Position numbers and translations under genes: made by a program. From Paracoccus sediminicola (GTDB lineage Bacteria; Pseudomonadota; Alphaproteobacteria; Rhodobacterales; Rhodobacteraceae), in assembly GCF_027912835.1 (NCBI RefSeq), contig NZ_CP115768.1:3030501-3094500 (forward strand): 64,000 bases of DNA, in the 5' to 3' direction. The notes under the pieces are model-generated. The model did not search any database, had not been told where the DNA came from, and saw only the letters and a program-made list of their open reading frames with translations. This document shows positions 36,371 through 44,613 of the stretch, in pieces. Each line of letters starts with the position of its first letter. Position 1 is the first letter of the stretch.

Positions 36371-38059
36371 ATGGCTTACCGCGCACCCGTCGATCAAATC
36401 CGTTTCATTCTGAATAATGTCGTGCCCTTCAACGAGGTGGCGGCGACCGAGACCTATGCCGAGGCATCTCCCGACATGGTCGATGCGATCCTGAACGAGG
36501 CAGGTCGCATGGCGTCAGAGGTGCTTGCGCCGCTGAACGAGGCGGGGGACGCCCATCCGGCGCGGCTGGAAAACGGTGTGCTGCGCTCGTCTCCGGGCTT
36601 CGACAAGGGCTTCAACGCCATTGCCGAGGGTGGCTGGATCGGGCTGTCGGCTGATCCCGAATATGGCGGCGCCGGGCTGCCGCAGGCGCTGAACATGGCG
36701 GTCGGCGAATTCATGGCCGGGGCCTGCCTGTCGCTGCAACTCAACCCGCTGCTGACTCAGGGCCAGATCGAGGCGCTTGAACATCACGCCGATGACGAAA
36801 TGAAGGCGCTGTATCTGCCCAAGCTGATCTCGGGCGAGTGGAACGGAACCATGAACCTGACCGAGCCGCAGGCGGGTTCCGATGTCGGTGCGCTCAAGAC
36901 CAAGGCCGAGCCGAATGGCGATGGCAGCTATTCGATCACCGGGCAGAAGATCTATATCACCTGGGGCGACAGCGATGTGAACGAAAACACCTGCCACGCC
37001 GTCCTGGCGCGTCTGCCCGACGGGGTCGACGGCACCAAGGGTATCAGCCTGTTCATGGTGCCGAAATTCCTGCCCGACGAAAACGGCAAGCCGGGCAAGG
37101 CCAATAACGTCAAGGTGGTCAGCCTGGAACACAAGCTGGGCATTCACGGCTCGCCGACCTGCGTGATGGAATATTCCGGCGCCAAGGGTTGGCTGATCGG
37201 CAAGGAGCATGGCGGTATGGCAGCCATGTTCACCATGATGAACGCGGCTCGTCTGGGCGTCGGCGTGCAAGGCGTCGGCGTCGCCGAGGCGGCGTTGCAA
37301 AAGGCCGTCGCCTATGCCGCCGAGCGTGAACAGTTCGGCCCGATCATCCGCCACCCAGATGTGCGCAGGATGCTCGCCACCTCGCGGGCCGAGATCTTTG
37401 CCGCCCGCGCGATCTGCCTCGCCTGCGCCACTGCGCTGGACATGGCCGAAGCGACGGGCGACGCGGAATGGGCCGCCCGCGCGGCACTTCTGACCCCGAT
37501 CGCCAAGACCTACGGCACCGATGTCGGTTGCCGCGTGGCCGATACGGCGGTGCAGGTGCATGGCGGGATGGGCTATGTCGAGGAAACCGGCGCTGCGCAA
37601 TATCTGCGCGATGTGCGCATCACGCCGATCTATGAAGGCACGAACGGCATCCAGGCTATGGACCTGGTCGGGCGCAAGATGATGGATGGCGGCGCCGCCG
37701 CTCAGGCTCTGCTGGAACAGATCCAGGACGAGGCCCGCGCCAACAGCAAGGTCTGCCCGATCCGCATCGAAAGCCTCTGGGGCGCGGCCGAGACCCTGTC
37801 CGAGGCGACCGCGCAGCTTGTCGAGATGGATATGGAGGACCGCTTCGCCGCCGCCGTGCCCTATCTCTCGGCCTTCGCACGGGTTCTCGGTGCCTATTAC
37901 CACCTCAAGGCCGCGGTGAGCGGGGGTGAGGATGAGCGGCTTATGGCCAAGATCTATGTCGACCGCATCCTGCCCCGCTACCGCGCCGATCTGGAAGAGG
38001 CAGAGGCCGGGTTCGGCGATCTGAAGGCGATCAGCGACACGGCGCTCGGTCTGGCGTGA
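36371..38059 (+). CDS. Acyl-CoA dehydrogenase, DmdC-like
   Basis: The 562-residue flavoprotein belongs to the long acyl-CoA dehydrogenase group with an extra C-terminal domain. The FAD/substrate region NLTEPQAGSDVGAL near 160 and the late VQVHGGMGYVEETG and RITPIYEGTNGIQAMDLVGRK segments near 390-430 are clear. The sequence looks like the methylthiopropanoyl-CoA dehydrogenase DmdC of marine Rhodobacteraceae, but related enzymes with other substrates share this form, and no dmdA, dmdB or dmdD lies next to it. The stop overlaps the MBL gene by 4 bases. Confidence 0.88.
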   Translation: MAYRAPVDQIRFILNNVVPFNEVAATETYAEASPDMVDAILNEAGRMASEVLAPLNEAGDAHPARLENGVLRSSPGFDKGFNAIAEGGWIGLSADPEYGGAGLPQALNMAVGEFMAGACLSLQLNPLLTQGQIEALEHHADDEMKALYLPKLISGEWNGTMNLTEPQAGSDVGALKTKAEPNGDGSYSITGQKIYITWGDSDVNENTCHAVLARLPDGVDGTKGISLFMVPKFLPDENGKPGKANNVKVVSLEHKLGIHGSPTCVMEYSGAKGWLIGKEHGGMAAMFTMMNAARLGVGVQGVGVAEAALQKAVAYAAEREQFGPIIRHPDVRRMLATSRAEIFAARAICLACATALDMAEATGDAEWAARAALLTPIAKTYGTDVGCRVADTAVQVHGGMGYVEETGAAQYLRDVRITPIYEGTNGIQAMDLVGRKMMDGGAAAQALLEQIQDEARANSKVCPIRIESLWGAAETLSEATAQLVEMDMEDRFAAAVPYLSAFARVLGAYYHLKAAVSGGEDERLMAKIYVDRILPRYRADLEEAEAGFGDLKAISDTALGLA

Positions 38060-39117
38060 GGCGCGGGGTGACGGCTGGCATCAAGGCGGGTGTCGCGCAT
38101 CCGTGGGCCGATCCGCCTGCAACTGGCAGCGCCACCGAGGTCGCGCCGGGCGTGCTGTGGATGCGGCTGCCGCTGCCGATGAAGCTGGATCATGTCAATG
38201 TCTACGCGCTTGATGACGGCGATGGCTGGACCGTGGTGGATACCGGCTTCGATACGGGCCGCAGCCGCGCGATCTGGCAGACCTTGCTCGATGGCCCGCT
38301 GGCCGGACGGCCGGTGACGCGGCTGATCGCGACGCATCATCACCCCGATCATCTCGGCCTCGCGGGCTGGTTCGTCGATCACGGCGCGGCGCTGTGGACG
38401 ACGCGCACGGCCTGGCTCATGGCGCGGATGCTGGTTCTGGATGAGCAGGAGGCCCCGCCGACGCAATCGCTTTCCTTCTGGCGCGCTGCGGGGATGCCGC
38501 CCGAGATGCTGGCGCAGCGCGCGGCCGAACGGCCGTTCAACTTCGCCGATGTCGTCCACCCGATCCCGCTCGGCTACCGGCGGCTTCAGCATGGCGAAGA
38601 ACTGAGCTTCGGACAGCGCCGCTGGCGGGTCGTGACCGGTGACGGCCATGCGCCCGAACATGCGACTTTCTGGTCGCTGGAAGATGATCTGGTCATTGGC
38701 GGCGATCAGCTCTTGCCCGGTATCTCGCCCAATCTCGGCGTCTATCCGACCGAGCCCGAGGCCGATCCGGTGGGCGAATGGCTGGAAAGCTGCGCGCGCT
38801 TTTCCGAACTGGCCGAGGACCGGCATCTCGTGCTGCCCGGCCACAAGCTGCCCTTTACCGGGCTGCCGCTAAGGCTTGGACAGATGCGCGAGAACCATGT
38901 CTCTGCCCTCGATCGTATCACGCAGGCGCTGCGCGAGACCCCACTTTCCGCTGTCGGCTGCTTCCCGATCCTGTTCAAGCGGCCCATCGGTCCGGGCGAG
39001 TTCGGGCTGGCCCTTGTCGAGGCGGTTGCCCATCTCAACCGGCTCGCCGCAGCGGGGCGAATCACGCGCGCCGGCACCGACGATCACGGTGCTGTGCTGT
39101 GGCGCTCTGCCGCGTGA
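38056..39117 (+). CDS. MBL-fold metallo-hydrolase
   Basis: The 353-residue protein has the metallo-beta-lactamase fold with the metal motif ATHHHPDHLGLAGW near residue 95, followed by GDGHAPEHATFWS near 195, VIGGDQLLPGISPN near 215 and LVLPGHKLPFTGLP near 260. This is the group of glyoxalase II-like and thioester hydrolase-like enzymes. It is co-transcribed with the acyl-CoA dehydrogenase, so an acyl-thioester or related substrate is a reasonable guess. Confidence 0.88.
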   Translation: MRRGVTAGIKAGVAHPWADPPATGSATEVAPGVLWMRLPLPMKLDHVNVYALDDGDGWTVVDTGFDTGRSRAIWQTLLDGPLAGRPVTRLIATHHHPDHLGLAGWFVDHGAALWTTRTAWLMARMLVLDEQEAPPTQSLSFWRAAGMPPEMLAQRAAERPFNFADVVHPIPLGYRRLQHGEELSFGQRRWRVVTGDGHAPEHATFWSLEDDLVIGGDQLLPGISPNLGVYPTEPEADPVGEWLESCARFSELAEDRHLVLPGHKLPFTGLPLRLGQMRENHVSALDRITQALRETPLSAVGCFPILFKRPIGPGEFGLALVEAVAHLNRLAAAGRITRAGTDDHGAVLWRSAA

Positions 39118-39176
39118 CAGCCCGCTTTCGATGGGTTATGGAGGGCGCAAACCGGCAGCGTTGAGGGACACAGGCC

Positions 39177-39326
39177 ATGGCACAGAACGAAGTTACCGAT
39201 CACGAACATGGCACGATGGACATTCGTGAACATCAGAAGATGTTCGGGGCCTTCGTGCGCTTCTCGACCTGGGTCTGCGTGCTGGCCATCGCGGTGCTGA
39301 TCTTCCTGGCGCTCACGAACGTCTGA
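39177..39326 (+). CDS. aa3-type cytochrome c oxidase subunit IV
   Basis: The 49-residue protein matches the small Paracoccus-type subunit IV of aa3 cytochrome c oxidase: a hydrophilic start (EVTDHEHGTMDIREHQKMF) followed by a single transmembrane helix (WVCVLAIAVLIFLAL). It stays at the edge of the oxidase complex, where its need is unclear. The start is at 39177. The TGA overlaps the ATG of the lipoprotein gene that follows (TGATG). The other oxidase subunits are not in the window. Confidence 0.88.
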   Translation: MAQNEVTDHEHGTMDIREHQKMFGAFVRFSTWVCVLAIAVLIFLALTNV

Positions 39327-39961
39327 TGCTGCGCCGCATTCTGATTGCGCTTGCGCTGCCGCTGTTTCTGGCCGCGTGCGGTGCCGATAACAAATTCGCC
39401 AGCGACGAGGCCGTGCGCGCGGTCCAGTATCGCTCGACCGAGCAACCCTCGATTTCGCTGATGACGGTGATCGGCCTCAATCGGGGCGAGGGCGGGCATT
39501 CGGCGCTGCTCATCAATGGCAGCCAGCAGATCATCTTCGATCCCGCCGGCAGTTTCGAACATCCCCGCGCGCCGGAGCGTTATGACGTCCTCTATGGCAT
39601 CACGCCCGAGATGCGGAATGTTTACATCGATTATCACGCCCGCGACCTGCCCGGTGAGCGTTACTATGTCGCGCTCGACACGGTGCCGGTCACGCGCGAG
39701 GTGGCCGATGCGGCGATCCGCGCGGCAGAAAACAACGGTGCGGTGAACAAGGCGTTCTGCGCGGTGGGCGTGTCGAATGTGCTCGGCTCGGTCCCCGGCT
39801 TTCAGGGCGCGCCGGGCGGGTTCAGCCCGATCCGCCTGCGGGAATGGTTCCGGACCCTTCCGCGTGTCCAATCGACGGAGTTCCGCGACAACGATCCGCG
39901 CCTCGTCCATGGCGACCTTCTGCGCATGAAGGATGGCTCGATCGAGGCTTATGACAGGTAA
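39326..39961 (+). CDS. Lipoprotein of unknown function, possible permuted papain-fold enzyme
   Basis: The 211-residue product has a lipoprotein signal (LALPLFLAAC, cysteine 18). The order of two conserved-looking residues, His58 in RGEGGHSALLI and Cys145 in NKAFCAVGVSNVLG, is that of permuted NlpC/P60-like (LRAT/YiiX) enzymes, where the histidine comes before the cysteine. A segment IIFDPAGSFEHPRAPERYDVLYG follows the histidine. No family name is recognised with certainty. It is coupled to the oxidase subunit IV gene by the TGATG overlap and converges with azlD by 13 bases. Confidence 0.75.
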   Translation: MLRRILIALALPLFLAACGADNKFASDEAVRAVQYRSTEQPSISLMTVIGLNRGEGGHSALLINGSQQIIFDPAGSFEHPRAPERYDVLYGITPEMRNVYIDYHARDLPGERYYVALDTVPVTREVADAAIRAAENNGAVNKAFCAVGVSNVLGSVPGFQGAPGGFSPIRLREWFRTLPRVQSTEFRDNDPRLVHGDLLRMKDGSIEAYDR

Positions 39962-40272
39962 AGCCCAAGGCTGAGCACTGCCGCGCCGCCGATGATGGCG
40001 GCGAGGATATTGCGGGTGGTGACGCCGATCAGTAGCGTCGTCACCCCCGCTGCCAGCCGCGCCGGATCGGTCTGCCCGCCCGTGGCGACGGGCCAGATGA
40101 CCAGCGGCGCTGCAAGCGCGGGAAGTACCGCCACCGCCGTATAGCGCAGCACCCGGAGCACCCAGACCGGCATCGGGCGATCTCCGATCGCGCCGAGAAA
40201 GCTGAAGCGCAGCAGGAAGGTGCCGCCGCCCACAACGAGGATCACAAACCAGATTTCGGCATCGTTAACCAT
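39949..40272 (-). CDS. azlD: Branched-chain amino acid export small subunit AzlD
   Basis: The 107-residue membrane protein has four hydrophobic segments in the AzlD pattern (FVILVVGGGTFLLRFSFLG and TLLIGVTTRNILAAIIGGAAVL). It works with AzlC as a two-part exporter of branched-chain or related amino acids. Its start overlaps the azlC end by 8 bases. The 3' end overlaps the converging lipoprotein gene. Confidence 0.87.
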   Translation of the reverse strand: MVNDAEIWFVILVVGGGTFLLRFSFLGAIGDRPMPVWVLRVLRYTAVAVLPALAAPLVIWPVATGGQTDPARLAAGVTTLLIGVTTRNILAAIIGGAAVLSLGLYLS

Positions 40273-41050
40273 GCGGGCCTCCGTTGCGGCGGATCATCCA
40301 TGTCTCGACAAGCGCGCCGGTGGTCATCGCCAGAACTGCGGCGATCATCGGCCCGACCCCTGCGGGCAGCCCGGTCAGCGCCAGCGAGACGACCACCGCG
40401 ACAACCGCCGCTGCCACATGGGCAATGCTGCGCAGCGCGGGTGCGATCATGGCTATGAAGGTGATCGGCACGGCAAAGTCCAGTGGAATGCTGTCCGGGA
40501 TGGCGCGCCCCGCCGTCGCGCCGATCAGCGTGCACAGAAACCATGTCGGCACCATCACCGCGGCCACGCCGAAGAAATAGCCGAGCCTCTGCGCGACGCT
40601 CAGCCCTGGCACGCGCTGATAGAGGTCGATGGACAGGACATAGCTCTGGTCGATGATCGCATAGGCCACCGCAGCCCGGCTGAGCGGTGAGGCCTTGCCC
40701 AGCCATGGCACCAGCGAGGCGGAATACATCGCCATGCGCAGATTGACCGCCAGCGAGGACAGGATCACCAGCCAGACCGGCGCGTTCTCGGTCAGAAGCT
40801 GCACTGCGGTGAACTGCGCCGCGCCTGCCAGGACCAGCATGGTAAAGGCCATGACCTGCGCCAGATCGAACCCCGAAGCGGTCGCCACGACCCCGAACAG
40901 CAGCCCGAACGGACCAAGCACCAGCATGAAGGGCGCGGATTGCAGCGCGCCATGCCGCAGGCTTTGCATCGGGTTGCGCGCCAGCGCACGGGCGCGGGAT
41001 TCCTCCAGCGCGCGGTCGCGGCGGGAGGGTTGGGATGGGGCATCGGTCAT
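40265..41050 (-). CDS. azlC: Branched-chain amino acid export protein AzlC
   Basis: The product of about 261 residues is the large AzlC subunit with about six or seven helices. The family features are APFMLVLGPFGLLFGVVA near residue 40 and AAQFTAVQLL near 90. The frame is open from 41107, but the ATG at 41050 (MTDAPSQPSRRDRALEES) gives a normal cytoplasmic start. It is followed by azlD with overlap. Confidence 0.9.
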   Translation of the reverse strand: MTDAPSQPSRRDRALEESRARALARNPMQSLRHGALQSAPFMLVLGPFGLLFGVVATASGFDLAQVMAFTMLVLAGAAQFTAVQLLTENAPVWLVILSSLAVNLRMAMYSASLVPWLGKASPLSRAAVAYAIIDQSYVLSIDLYQRVPGLSVAQRLGYFFGVAAVMVPTWFLCTLIGATAGRAIPDSIPLDFAVPITFIAMIAPALRSIAHVAAAVVAVVVSLALTGLPAGVGPMIAAVLAMTTGALVETWMIRRNGGPHG

Positions 41051-41149
41051 GGGGTTGCCAGGGTGCTGATTACCCCCGCACCATAAGCGCGCCGCCGCCG
41101 GGTTCAAGTCGATAGGTTTCGCGGAGTTTTCCTGCCTGCGCCGCGCCGC

Positions 41150-42088
41150 TCAGCCATCCTGCCCGAACAGCCCCGACGCTCGTGCCATGAGCATGAACGC
41201 CCGCGCCGAGCGGGTGTCGGCCATCCAGAAAATCTCGTCATCGGAAAGTCTTGGCAGCAGGGCCGTCGCGCTCCGGTCGAAGAGCCGGAGGAAGTGATGC
41301 ACCGCGTCGCGGAAGACGTCATCGGCCCGCATCGCTGCGGTCGCGGCCTCGATGATCTCGGGGTCGCGTACCGTGCCGACGCCCGAGACGGCTTGACCGC
41401 GCTGCCCCTCGGCAAAGCGGCGCCAGGCGCGGGCATCGGTCGGCTCGGGCGCGAGATCGTCGGTATAGATCCCACGCTCGGCCAGCAGGGTGACCACATC
41501 CTGGGCGCTGCGGATCAGTCGCGCATGATCGGGGTCGCGCAGCGCGTCGCGCAGCGCGGCAACGGCCTCGCGGTCATTCGGCCCATCGGGGAAATTCAGC
41601 GCACGGATCACCGTCTGGGTCGGCAGCTCGACCGGCTCGGGGGCGTCGAATCCGAGGCTCGTCTGGCGCAGATCGGGCTCGGACGCGGCGGCGGTTGCAG
41701 CAGCGCGCGGCAGGCTCGGATGCGGTACGGTCCGGGCGGGTGCGGTCTGGGCCGGGCGCGGCATGGGCGAGGCTGCGGGCGCAGAAACCCCCTGCGCGGC
41801 TGCGTTGCGCGGCGGCTCCTTGCGCAGAACACTGTGCTCAAGCGCGGCCCGCAGCGAGACGGCTTCCTCCCTCAGCTCATCGACAGCGCGCGCCAGACCG
41901 ACCGCCAGCCAGATCAGCCCCAGCGGCATCAGCGCGGCAACCACCGAAACCCAACGGCCCGGCCCGCTGCCGGCGTCTCCGGCGGTCAGCCAAAAGATCA
42001 GCAGCATGAAAAGCCACAGCACCGTCAGCCCGGCACCGATCAGCGTCGCGCGGCCCGAAACGTTCCCATATCCGCGCCAAACAGGCAT
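41150..42088 (-). CDS. Membrane protein of unknown function next to greA
   Basis: The product of about 312 residues has two transmembrane helices at residues 15-60 (IGAGLTVLWLFMLLIFWL and VAALMPLGLIWLAVGLA), a short helical stretch, a long Ala/Pro-rich linker (about 95-155) and a C-terminal globular helical domain. The last part resembles nothing I recognise. The ATG at 42088 overlaps the greA stop (TGATG), so it is co-transcribed with greA. Similar proteins are seen in Rhodobacterales beside greA as far as I recall, with no assigned role. Confidence 0.8.
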   Translation of the reverse strand: MPVWRGYGNVSGRATLIGAGLTVLWLFMLLIFWLTAGDAGSGPGRWVSVVAALMPLGLIWLAVGLARAVDELREEAVSLRAALEHSVLRKEPPRNAAAQGVSAPAASPMPRPAQTAPARTVPHPSLPRAAATAAASEPDLRQTSLGFDAPEPVELPTQTVIRALNFPDGPNDREAVAALRDALRDPDHARLIRSAQDVVTLLAERGIYTDDLAPEPTDARAWRRFAEGQRGQAVSGVGTVRDPEIIEAATAAMRADDVFRDAVHHFLRLFDRSATALLPRLSDDEIFWMADTRSARAFMLMARASGLFGQDG

Positions 42089-42558
42089 CACACGAAGCGG
42101 ACCTTCAGAATTTCATAGCTGCGCAGCCCGCCCGGGGTCTGCACATCGACGCTGTCGCCTTCCTCCTTGCCAATCAGCGCACGGGCCAGCGGAGAGCGCA
42201 TGTTCAGAAGCCCCTTCTCCAGATTGGCTTCGTGCTCGCCGACGATCTGAAAGGTCTTTTCCTCGTCGGTATCCTCATCGACCAGGTCAACTGTCGCGCC
42301 GAATTTGATGCCGCCCGACAGCCTGGCCGGGTCGATCACCTCGGCGCGCGACAGAACGCCCTCCAGCTCAGAAATGCGGCCTTCGATAAAGCTCTGCTTT
42401 TCGCGGGCCGAGTGATATTCGGCATTCTCCGACAGATCGCCATGTTCGCGCGCTTCCGAGATGGCGGCGATGATCGCCGGGCGCTCATTGCCCTTGAGAT
42501 CACGCAGCTCGGTGTCGAGTTGCTGGTATCCGGCGCGGGTCATCGGGATCTTTTCCAT
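42088..42558 (-). CDS. greA: Transcription elongation factor GreA
   Basis: GreA rescues backtracked RNA polymerase by stimulating transcript cleavage. The 156-residue protein has the N-terminal coiled coil with the acidic tip ([23 protein letters not shown] near 30-53) and the C-terminal FKBP-like domain ([23 protein letters not shown]). The length is normal. The 304-base gap before it is shared with the divergent ETF-QO gene. Confidence 0.95.
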   Translation of the reverse strand: MEKIPMTRAGYQQLDTELRDLKGNERPAIIAAISEAREHGDLSENAEYHSAREKQSFIEGRISELEGVLSRAEVIDPARLSGGIKFGATVDLVDEDTDEEKTFQIVGEHEANLEKGLLNMRSPLARALIGKEEGDSVDVQTPGGLRSYEILKVRFV

Positions 42559-42862
42559 CGTCTATCCTGCTTCTCATGCGTGTGCGCGGCGATCGCGCGG
42601 GTAAGTTGGACAACGCCCCCGCCAAACAAATGGCAGGGGCGCGGGGTTCCGTTGGCTCCAGCGTTCACCCATCCTCCGCCGCATTGCAAGTCACACAAGC
42701 GGGATCTGGCGGGCTGTCGCTGAAAACGCCGACTCATTCGCTTAACATGGCGCAAGTTTTGCAAAGATTGCGTTAACATCCCGCTGCACCGTCGCGTAAC
42801 GATTGCCGGGGCAGGCGGCAGCGTCTAGAAATGCTTGGGATAATGCGAGCGGAGGCAAGCCA
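42559..42862. other. Divergent intergenic region greA / ETF-QO
   Basis: The 304 bases hold no gene I can support. They contain one clear hairpin (42614-42641) and an AT-richer stretch at 42735-42790 (ATTCGCTTAACATGG, AAGATTGCGTTAACATC) that is the likely promoter area for the ETF-QO gene. Confidence 0.6.
42614..42641. repeat. Inverted repeat in the greA leader region
   Basis: CGCCCCCGCC (42614-42623) pairs with GGCAGGGGCG (42632-42641) except for one C-A mismatch, around an 8-base loop (AAACAAAT). On the minus strand it lies about 60 bases before the greA ATG. No T-run follows on either strand. Confidence 0.6.
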
Positions 42863-44521
42863 ATGACCGAACAGGACAGCACGATCGAACGCGAGTCGAT
42901 GGATTTCGACGTGGTTATCGTGGGGGGCGGTCCGGCCGGTCTCTCTGCGGCGATCCGGCTCAAGCAGATCGACGCCGAGCTGAATGTCGTGGTGCTGGAA
43001 AAAGGCTCCGAGATCGGTGCGCATATCCTGTCCGGTGCGGTGCTGGACCCATCCGGGTTGGATGCGCTCATCCCGGACTGGAGAGAGAAGGGCGCGCCGG
43101 TCAAGCAGGAGGTAACCAAGGATAATTTCTATATCCTCGGCGAATCCGGTCAGATGCGGGTGCCGAACTGGCCGATGCCGCCGCTGATGAACAATCACGG
43201 CAATTATATCGTCTCGATGGGCAATGTGACCCGCTGGCTGGCCGAACAGGCGGAAGAACTCGGCGTAGAGGTTTTCCCCGGCATGGCCTGTTCTGCTTTC
43301 GTGATGGATGGCGAGCGTGTGGCAGGGGTGGTCGCGGGCGAGATGGGGCTGAACGCCGATGGCACGCCCGGCCCGCAATACGAACCCGGCATGGAGCTTC
43401 GCGGCAAATACGTGATGCTGGCCGAAGGCGTGCGCGGCTCGCTCTCGAAGCAGGCCATCGCGAAATACGGTCTGTCGGACGGACATGAGCCGCAGAAATA
43501 CGGGCTCGGCATGAAAGAGATCTGGGAGGTCGATCCCGAAAAATTCAAGGCCGGCACCGTCACCCACACGATGGGCTGGCCGCTCGGCAAGAATGCGGGC
43601 GGCGGCTCGTTCATCTATCATTTCGAGGATAACCAGGTGCTGATCGGCTTCGTCGTGCATCTGAACTACGAGAACCCGCATCTCTACCCCTATATGGAGT
43701 TTCAGCGTTTCAAGCATCATCCCATGGTGGCTGAATTACTGGAGGGCGGGAAACGCGTGGCCTATGGCGCGCGGGCCATTACCGAAGGCGGCTGGCAATC
43801 CCTGCCCAAGCTGACCTTCCCGGGCGGTGTGTTGCTGGGATGTTCGGCGGGGATGGTGAACGTGCCGCGGATCAAGGGCAACCATAATGCCATGCTGTCG
43901 GGCATCGCGGCTGCAAATGCCGCCGCTGCCGCCATCGCCGAGGGCCGTGAGGGCGATGAGCTGACCGCCTATGAAGAAGATATCCGCTCGGGCCCGGTCG
44001 CGGACGATCTGAAGAAGGTGCGCAACGTCAAGCCGCTTTGGTCGAAAATGGGGCTGTGGGCTTCGCTCTCGCTCGGCGGTTTCGACATGTGGGTGGCCAA
44101 TCTGACCGGCTGGAACCCTCTGGGGACCTGGAAACACGGCAAGACCGACGCCGAGGCAACCGGTAAGGCCGAGGACTTCCCCAAAATCGACTATCCGAAG
44201 CCCGACGGCAAGCTGAGCTTCGACCGGTTGACTAATGTCAGCTTCAGCTTCACCAATCACGAGGAACAGCAGCCCTCGCATCTCAAGCTGAAGGATCCTT
44301 CGATTCCGATCGAGGTGAACCTGCCGCAATATGCCGAGCCTGCGCAGCGTTATTGTCCCGCGGGCGTGTATGAGGTGGTCGGCGAAGGCGGCGATGCGCG
44401 GTTCCAGATCAATTTCCAGAACTGCGTGCATTGCAAGACCTGCGACATCAAGGATCCCAGCCAGAACATCGTCTGGACAACGCCGCAGGGCGGAGACGGG
44501 CCGAACTACCCGAATATGTGA
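42863..44521 (+). CDS. Electron-transfer flavoprotein-ubiquinone oxidoreductase
   Basis: ETF-QO passes electrons from ETF, reduced by acyl-CoA and related dehydrogenases, to ubiquinone at the membrane. The 552-residue protein has the FAD motif VVIVGGGPAGLSAA near residue 18 and the C-terminal iron-sulfur cysteines (RYCPAGVYEV, NCVHCKTCDIKDP, about 495-535), as expected. The ATG at 42863 follows GGAGG. It connects with the acyl-CoA dehydrogenase elsewhere in the window through shared electron flow. Confidence 0.94.
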   Translation: MTEQDSTIERESMDFDVVIVGGGPAGLSAAIRLKQIDAELNVVVLEKGSEIGAHILSGAVLDPSGLDALIPDWREKGAPVKQEVTKDNFYILGESGQMRVPNWPMPPLMNNHGNYIVSMGNVTRWLAEQAEELGVEVFPGMACSAFVMDGERVAGVVAGEMGLNADGTPGPQYEPGMELRGKYVMLAEGVRGSLSKQAIAKYGLSDGHEPQKYGLGMKEIWEVDPEKFKAGTVTHTMGWPLGKNAGGGSFIYHFEDNQVLIGFVVHLNYENPHLYPYMEFQRFKHHPMVAELLEGGKRVAYGARAITEGGWQSLPKLTFPGGVLLGCSAGMVNVPRIKGNHNAMLSGIAAANAAAAAIAEGREGDELTAYEEDIRSGPVADDLKKVRNVKPLWSKMGLWASLSLGGFDMWVANLTGWNPLGTWKHGKTDAEATGKAEDFPKIDYPKPDGKLSFDRLTNVSFSFTNHEEQQPSHLKLKDPSIPIEVNLPQYAEPAQRYCPAGVYEVVGEGGDARFQINFQNCVHCKTCDIKDPSQNIVWTTPQGGDGPNYPNM

Positions 44522-44613
44522 TCGCAAGGCTCCGCCGGCTGGCGGGCGTGGCGTTGCGTGTCGGAGGTGGCCTCTATAGGGTCGGGCCGACACGCAAAAT
44601 CGGACCTGCGCTG

